Assembly (NCBI GenBank): GCA_023249275.1
Contig: JAHFCV010000146.1
Coordinates: forward strand, 1 to 5,884
DNA length: 5,884 bases
Direction: 5' to 3'
DNA from: Candidatus Methanoperedens sp.
Lineage (GTDB): Archaea; Halobacteriota; Methanosarcinia; Methanosarcinales; Methanoperedenaceae
Positions 5,675 through 5,884 of the stretch are shown here, one piece after another. Below the pieces are notes generated by a model, which was not told the DNA's origin, searched no databases, and saw nothing but the letters and a program-made list of their open reading frames with translations. Every line of letters begins with the position of its first letter. Within the stretch, counting starts at the first letter, position 1. The position numbers and the translations under genes are program-made.

Positions 5675-5689
5675 ACAAAACCTGGTTTA

Positions 5690-5723
5690 GGGATATGATT
5701 GGATATCCCATGTTTCATTTTTT
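5690..5723 (+). terminator. Intrinsic-type terminator of the heat-shock operon
   Basis: GGGATAT (5690-5696) and ATATCCC (5703-5709) form a perfect 7-bp stem with a 6-base loop, starting 16 bases after the cdc48 stop. A T-rich stretch with T6 (5718-5723) follows. This is the most complete hairpin-plus-T terminator in the window and marks the operon end. Confidence 0.65.
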
Positions 5724-5784
5724 ATACGAAAACTTATTTTAGTTAAACGAATAATTAGTATCGTTGATCTTTGATTACTATACC

Positions 5785-5801
5785 CCGCAGCTCTGCTGCG
5801 G
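5785..5801. repeat. GC-rich hairpin in the downstream spacer
   Basis: CCGCAGC/GCTGCGG is a perfect 7-bp stem with a three-base loop, isolated in an AT-rich spacer, with a T7 run (5825-5831) 24 bases further on. It could be a REP-like element, a transposon end or a terminator for something outside the window. It is too far from the T-run to be a classical terminator by itself. The rest of 5724-5884 shows no supported gene. Confidence 0.4.
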
Positions 5802-5884
5802 TTGGGACAAACCATAGTACGAACTTTTTTTAAGCGTGGGTACATATTAACATAGATGGTAGAGTTAGAACATGCAAGCCATTG

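Noticed and set aside
5872..5884. Possible start of a next gene (ATGCAAGCC at the right edge)
   Set aside because: Only four codons are visible. A weak TATA-like TACATATTAA lies about 25 bases upstream, but there is no good Shine-Dalgarno, so it cannot be supported.

Overview
The window is archaeal chromosome. It carries an Alba chromatin gene, a purC of archaeal type, TATA/BRE promoters rather than -35/-10 boxes, and a Cdc48-family double AAA+ ATPase. Moderate G+C, the gene content and the resemblance of the last three genes to an Archaeoglobus operon suggest a euryarchaeon of the Archaeoglobales/Methanosarcinales side, possibly a methane-cycling relative. That placement is an inference from familiarity, not from a search.

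Left part (1-1082): an AT-rich accessory stretch. It holds one minus-strand gene with a TTG start for an unrecognised three-helix membrane protein with a beta-rich extracytoplasmic tail, followed by a hairpin/T-tract terminator. Upstream of that gene are about 280 bases without a convincing gene. They contain two pyrimidine-rich T6 repeats and a strong nested hairpin (977-1038) that resembles the right-end hairpins of IS200/IS605-type elements, with no transposase nearby.

Middle part (1083-2231): alba (minus) and purC (plus) are divergently transcribed from back-to-back promoters only about 20 bp apart. alba has a short leader with a strong Shine-Dalgarno sequence. purC looks leaderless.

Right part (2245-5723): the main content is a three-gene operon, hsr1-hsp20-cdc48. 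It encodes a winged-helix repressor, a small heat-shock holdase and a Cdc48 unfoldase. Just downstream of the operon's TATA box lies an exact CTAAC-N5-GTTAG site, the motif reported for HSR1 of Archaeoglobus fulgidus, plus a third half-site. The simplest reading is an autoregulated heat-shock/protein-quality operon. HSR1 would repress its own promoter in unstressed cells. On stress, Hsp20 would hold unfolding proteins, and Cdc48 would unfold them and, through its C-terminal HbYX motif (Ile-Tyr-Gln), could pass them to the 20S proteasome. A hairpin plus T6 terminator closes the operon.

The tail (5724-5884) is AT-rich and non-coding as far as can be seen, with a GC-rich hairpin and a T7 tract. 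Overall this is mostly a known system in good condition. The least explained parts are the multi-half-site operator, the solo IS-like hairpin and the orphan membrane gene.
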